DNA from: Photobacterium sanctipauli
GTDB taxonomy: Bacteria > Pseudomonadota > Gammaproteobacteria > Enterobacterales > Vibrionaceae
Reading direction: 5' to 3'
Assembly (NCBI RefSeq): GCF_003026495.1
Contig: NZ_PYMA01000002.1
Location: 372,001-436,000 of the forward strand
Length of the DNA: 64,000 nucleotides
Part shown: positions 61,154-64,000 of the stretch, piece by piece
How the letters are laid out: each line of letters begins with the position of its first letter
How positions within the stretch are numbered: position 1 is the first letter of the stretch
Position numbers and translations under genes: made by a program
Notes under the pieces: model-generated
Told to the model about the DNA's origin: nothing
Databases searched by the model: none
Seen by the model: the letters and a program-made list of their open reading frames with translations, nothing else

Positions 61154-61681
61154 GTGTTTGAGAAAATCTCATTTGAAGCGCTGAAATCACAAGTTGCAGA
61201 GCAACTTGAAGCTGATCCTAAGCTACATGCTATGGCGATTGCCGCAACGCTTGGCGTGACAGAGGGCGAGGTGATTATGGCCTTCCCTGAAGAATTGGTT
61301 GTTGCTACTTCTGGCGACAAAGCAAAAGCAATTCTAGAAGATTTACCAAGTTGGGGCCCGGTGACAACGATTGTTCACTCGATGGCGTCAATTTTCGAAG
61401 TAAAAGCCCCGTTTCCAAAAGGTAAGGAAGCGCGTGGCTATTACAACCTAATGGGTAAAGATGGCGAGCTACACGGTCATTTACGTCTAGACTTAGTAAC
61501 TGATATTGCATTGGTTAGCAAGCCTTTCATGGGCCAAGAAAGCTACTTTATTGGCTTCTTTGCTCAAGGTGGTGAGTGTGTATTCAAGGTATACCTTGGC
61601 CGTGATAAGAAACGTCAACTTTTCCCTGAGCAAATTGAGAAATTCAACCAACTAAAACAAGAGTTCCTCGGAGAAAAATAA
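61154..61681 (+). CDS. hutX: HutX haem-utilisation cytosolic carrier
   Basis: 175 residues, ChuX/HutX family. MAIAATLGVTEGEVIMAFPE near the N-terminus, EARGYYNLMGKDGELHGHLR and the C-terminal FKVYLGRDKKRQLFPEQIEK are characteristic. HutX binds haem and passes it to HutZ. It starts 48 bp after hutW at a GTG (GTGTTTGAGAAA) preceded by AGGAG, and hutZ begins 2 bp after its stop. Confidence 0.93.
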   Translation: MFEKISFEALKSQVAEQLEADPKLHAMAIAATLGVTEGEVIMAFPEELVVATSGDKAKAILEDLPSWGPVTTIVHSMASIFEVKAPFPKGKEARGYYNLMGKDGELHGHLRLDLVTDIALVSKPFMGQESYFIGFFAQGGECVFKVYLGRDKKRQLFPEQIEKFNQLKQEFLGEK

Positions 61682-61683
61682 TA

Positions 61684-62241
61684 ATGAACCAAGTAAAGCA
61701 AGAGCGCCTTCAAAACCGTCTAGGTCCTGAGATCAAAGAGTTTCGTGAAGCCTGTCAAACAATCGAACTGGCTACCGTAGACGCTGACGGTAAACCTAAT
61801 GTTAGCTATGCGCCTTTTGCATTGCTCGATGATGGTTACTACGTGCTTATCAGCCAGATTGCTAAGCATGCTCGTAATCTGCTGGAGAACCCACAGATCT
61901 CTTTGATGATGATCGAAGACCAAGCAACGTCGAAAACTATTTATGCGCGTAAGCGCCTAACGTTTGAGGCAAATGTTGTTGTGGTTGAGCGCGAGACTGA
62001 AAAATGGCTTGAAGCGGTTGCTAAGCTGAAAGTGCGTTTTGGCGATATCGTTGATGGCCTAAGTGGCTTGGAAGACTTCAAGATGTTCCGCTTCGAACCA
62101 ACTCAAGGTTTGTTCGTTAAGGGCTTTGGCCAAGCTTTCCAAGTGAGTGGCGATGATCTTGTTGATTTCGTTCACCTACAAGAAGGTCACAAGCGAATCA
62201 AAGATGGCAGCGAAGTGACTGAACCATCGGAAGAGCTATAA
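61684..62241 (+). CDS. hutZ: HutZ haem-utilisation protein
   Basis: 185 residues of the pyridoxamine-5'-phosphate-oxidase-like split-barrel fold: ACQTIELATVDADGKPNVSY, FALLDDGYYVLISQIAKHAR and NLLENPQISLMMIEDQATSK are typical. GFGQAFQVSGDDLVDFVHLQ near the end contains the family's haem-contact His. HutZ is a cytosolic haem-degrading or haem-storage protein. It begins 2 bp after hutX with GGAG upstream and is followed by a terminator. Confidence 0.93.
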   Translation: MNQVKQERLQNRLGPEIKEFREACQTIELATVDADGKPNVSYAPFALLDDGYYVLISQIAKHARNLLENPQISLMMIEDQATSKTIYARKRLTFEANVVVVERETEKWLEAVAKLKVRFGDIVDGLSGLEDFKMFRFEPTQGLFVKGFGQAFQVSGDDLVDFVHLQEGHKRIKDGSEVTEPSEEL

Positions 62242-62295
62242 CGCAGGCGTGTTAGCGTCGGCTATATAAGAGCACAAAAAGTGTTCGAATAAATT

Positions 62296-62335
62296 CAACA
62301 GCCTAGGGATGCTCACCCTGGGCTGTTGTCGTTTT
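62296..62335 (+). terminator. Intrinsic terminator of hutWXZ
   Basis: A 13-bp stem CAACAGCCTAGGG/CCCTGGGCTGTTG (one wobble), loop ATGCTCA, then TCGTTTT, 54 bp after hutZ. Confidence 0.85.
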
Positions 62336-62459
62336 AGGGGATTATAACGGACTCTGACGGATAGTCTTGATCGTGATCATCCTCTATTTTTTCATCACTT
62401 GAAGCCACGAAAATACGTGTGATAATTAGACTAACTATAACCATAAGATGGATAAAGCC

Positions 62460-62855
62460 ATGTCAACCGAATCGACCAAGGGTGTCCGCCTTGCCTATAT
62501 TGCAAGCTTTCTAACCCCCTTAACACTGATGATCTCAGGCATATTTGCCGTGATTTATTCAGCTTACAAGCTGAACAAGGGCACAGATGAGCTGAGCTAT
62601 ACCCACTATTACACCATCATTCGCACCTTCTTTTACTTCTTCACCTTTTTCGTGGTGCTGGGTGTAACAGCGGCAACCACAACGGGCATGCTAGCAGGCG
62701 CTGAGTATTGGGTTTATAGCCCACTACTGCACAAAGTCCTGCAGGCGATTCCTGTGGTAGGCTTGATTATTGCTGGTTTGGCAATTGTGAAATGGTTTAT
62801 CCAACATATTCGCGGTTTGAAGCTACTGAAAGCTAACCAACCGATTGAGTTGTAA
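62460..62855 (+). CDS. Small membrane protein of unknown function
   Basis: 131 residues from ATG 62460 (MSTESTKGVRLAYIASFLTP), with GGATAA 7 nt upstream; an ATG at 62448 is an alternative. Three hydrophobic segments: LAYIASFLTPLTLMISGIFA, TFFYFFTFFVVLGVTAATTT, LQAIPVVGLIIAGLAIVKWF, with a basic end (IRGLKLLKANQ). It resembles small DUF4870-like membrane proteins only loosely. Its own terminator follows. Confidence 0.65.
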   Translation: MSTESTKGVRLAYIASFLTPLTLMISGIFAVIYSAYKLNKGTDELSYTHYYTIIRTFFYFFTFFVVLGVTAATTTGMLAGAEYWVYSPLLHKVLQAIPVVGLIIAGLAIVKWFIQHIRGLKLLKANQPIEL

Positions 62856-62885
62856 CTGACAACATCATTGAAAAATGAATAATTG

Positions 62886-62928
62886 AAAGCCGAAGCCATC
62901 GTGTTTCGGCTTTTTCGTTTTTTTTTGG
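62886..62928 (+). terminator. Intrinsic terminator after the small membrane protein
   Basis: Stem AAAGCCGAA/TTCGGCTTT followed by TTTTTCGTTTTTTTT, 30 bp after the stop. Confidence 0.92.
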
Positions 62929-63024
62929 GAACTGTGAAGCAAAAGTGCAGCCACTATACTTTCATTAACCCGTAACGCGCATCTTAGTGTCATGCTGAGC
63001 CGCGAAATACAGTTAGGAGGCGGG

Positions 63025-63216
63025 ATGATGGCAACGAGCAAACAGACCTCAAAAGCAACAGAATCCATTCGTGACGAGCGTCAGCAGCCAATGAGTATGC
63101 ACGAGGGAATTGCGCCGTGGTGCGATTGCTGTGTGTGCGAGGCTGAACCTTATTGGGCTGAGGTCGCTGAAGAGATGGGGATAAGCTTAAGTGATTATGA
63201 AGAGGCAGATAAATGA
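63025..63216 (+). CDS. Small cysteine-cluster protein of unknown function
   Basis: 63 residues. TTAGGAGG lies 4-7 nt before two adjacent ATGs (63025 and 63028), an excellent ribosome site; an upstream ATG at 62992 is unlikely. The middle carries four cysteines packed as WCDCCVCEAEPYWAEVAE, and the end is acidic (SLSDYEEADK). The Cys cluster could bind zinc or another metal. I know no family. It lies between the small membrane protein and a convergent periplasmic-protein gene. Confidence 0.65.
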   Translation: MMATSKQTSKATESIRDERQQPMSMHEGIAPWCDCCVCEAEPYWAEVAEEMGISLSDYEEADK

Positions 63217-63267
63217 AGTTGAGATAGCCGTCCCCACCGGAGGAAGAGTGGGGACGACAAGACGGAC

Positions 63268-63834
63268 TTACTGAAGGCTGGTCAGTAGTTCATTCAGTTC
63301 GGTAACCAGCTTTTCCGTGTCTGGGTTTTGTTCTTTCATCGCCGCAAAGGTGTCTTTTTGTAGCTTCTCTTGCATTGCCATGAGTTCTTCGTCAGCAAGA
63401 ATCGACTCGCGTTGCATTGCCATGGCTTTCTTGGCGTCGGCAAATTCTTGGATTAACTTACTGCGCTCTTCTTCGCTGGTGGCTTCATCGCGAACCTTGG
63501 TTTGAATTTCTTGTGCTTTAGTAATGAAAGCGTTGGGATCATAGCCAATTTCTTCAGCTTTTTTCTGATAGGCCGTTTCGAACGCTTTGGCTTGCTCAAC
63601 CAGATCAGGGTTGGATTGCAGCGTCTGTTGGCGAATACTGGTCAAATCGCGCTGAATTGAATTGATTCGGTGGGTAGTTTCTTGCTGGTTGGCAACAGTT
63701 TCCGTTGCTGCATCACTTGCGTTGGCTTTCGGCGCAAGGGCAAACATGGCAACAAGCATGAGTGGTAATGAATACTTGGCAAACTTAACAGCAAGGCTCG
63801 ATGGTTGGGCTACGCGTGCTTGAGTGTTTTGCAT
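63268..63834 (-). CDS. Exported helical coiled-coil protein of unknown function
   Basis: 188 residues. A long Sec signal (hydrophobic core LPLMLVAMFALAPKANA, cleavage about residue 39) is followed by an all-helical, Glu/Gln/Lys-rich body (INSIQRDLTSIRQQTLQSNP, KAFETAYQKKAEEIG, AMAMQRESILADEELMAMQE) with no cysteine. It is likely a soluble periplasmic coiled-coil protein. It runs toward the cysteine-cluster gene, with 51 bp between stops. Confidence 0.75.
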   Translation of the reverse strand: MQNTQARVAQPSSLAVKFAKYSLPLMLVAMFALAPKANASDAATETVANQQETTHRINSIQRDLTSIRQQTLQSNPDLVEQAKAFETAYQKKAEEIGYDPNAFITKAQEIQTKVRDEATSEEERSKLIQEFADAKKAMAMQRESILADEELMAMQEKLQKDTFAAMKEQNPDTEKLVTELNELLTSLQ

Positions 63835-64000
63835 ATCTGGTCCTTTATAATAATTAGAACTTACCCGTTTTATACATCAACAAAAAATGAATTATCGTGA
63901 CGGGTTATATGTTGATAAGCAATGTATACAAGCTATGTATTGCAATTGTCAGTGCATTGTCATGAAGGCTTGACGATTGCTGAACGAGGCGGATATCTGG
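63835..64000. other. Right-edge intergenic sequence
   Basis: 166 bp upstream of the minus-strand exported protein, AT-rich, containing its promoter side. No gene or RNA recognised before the window ends. Confidence 0.4.

Overview
The window looks like a chromosomal segment of a marine gammaproteobacterium of the family Vibrionaceae, most likely Photobacterium or a close relative such as Grimontia. That assignment is inference. It rests on a tfoY gene behind a class-I cyclic-di-GMP riboswitch, a tonB-exbB-exbD-hmuTUV / hutWXZ haem locus, a DUF2986 protein, and enterobacterial-type PunR/PunC, ArtPIQM, PurR, GalR and EbgR homologues. No phage, insertion sequence, integron or CRISPR array was seen. 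The segment reads as ordinary chromosome rich in carbohydrate and transport genes.

Layout. 1-2.2 kb: the truncated end of an amino-acid-binding lipoprotein gene and a SPOR-domain protein. 2.4-2.9 kb: tRNA-Ser(UGA), tRNA-Asp(GUC) and a decayed duplicate of the tRNA-Asp 3' end. 2.9-4.9 kb: a coupled patatin/lysophospholipase pair. 5-14 kb: an OFA-family MFS carrier, a DUF465 protein, GltS, a small unknown, a GGDEF-EAL enzyme with sensor domains and an APC permease. 14.3-20.5 kb: an EbgR-like repressor divergent from galE-galT-galK-galM. 20.6-26.4 kb: a DUF481 protein, SoxR, a LysE-type exporter, an EamA transporter behind an apparent leader peptide, an HD phosphohydrolase, a GalR paralogue and a CsaA-like protein. 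26.4-32.2 kb: artPIQM, then punC/punR. 32.2-43.6 kb: a second GalR paralogue and a galactoside locus, with lamB-malM-lacZ on the minus strand and a small exported protein, alpha-galactosidase and MelB on the plus strand. 43.7-51.4 kb: a peroxiredoxin-like gene and a compact ynjA-[TVP38/flavoprotein fusion]-ynjB-ynjC-ynjD-ynjF operon. 51.5-54.3 kb: a small membrane protein, riboswitch-controlled tfoY, and purR. 54.7-62.2 kb: the haem-import operon tonB-exbB-exbD-hmuTUV divergent from hutWXZ, with Fur-box-like sites between. 62.4-64 kb: three small unknown genes.

How the genes fit together. The LamB-like porin and a MelB-type symporter could bring alpha- and beta-galactosides into the cell. Alpha-galactosidase and LacZ would release galactose, and GalM, GalK, GalT and GalE would feed it through the Leloir pathway. 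LacI/GalR-type operators and CRP-like sites recur at the gal, lamB, alpha-galactosidase and melB promoters, and two GalR paralogues plus the EbgR-like protein are available to bind them. The haem locus imports haem across the inner membrane, supplies TonB energy, and encodes the cytoplasmic HutWXZ haem-utilisation proteins.

The signals most worth following are: the mutually exclusive hairpins and 18-codon leader ahead of the EamA transporter; the aptamer plus terminator ahead of tfoY; the recurrent operator / 14-15 bp / TCACR arrangement at the galactoside promoters; and the TVP38-flavoprotein fusion inside a ynj operon that lacks ynjE.
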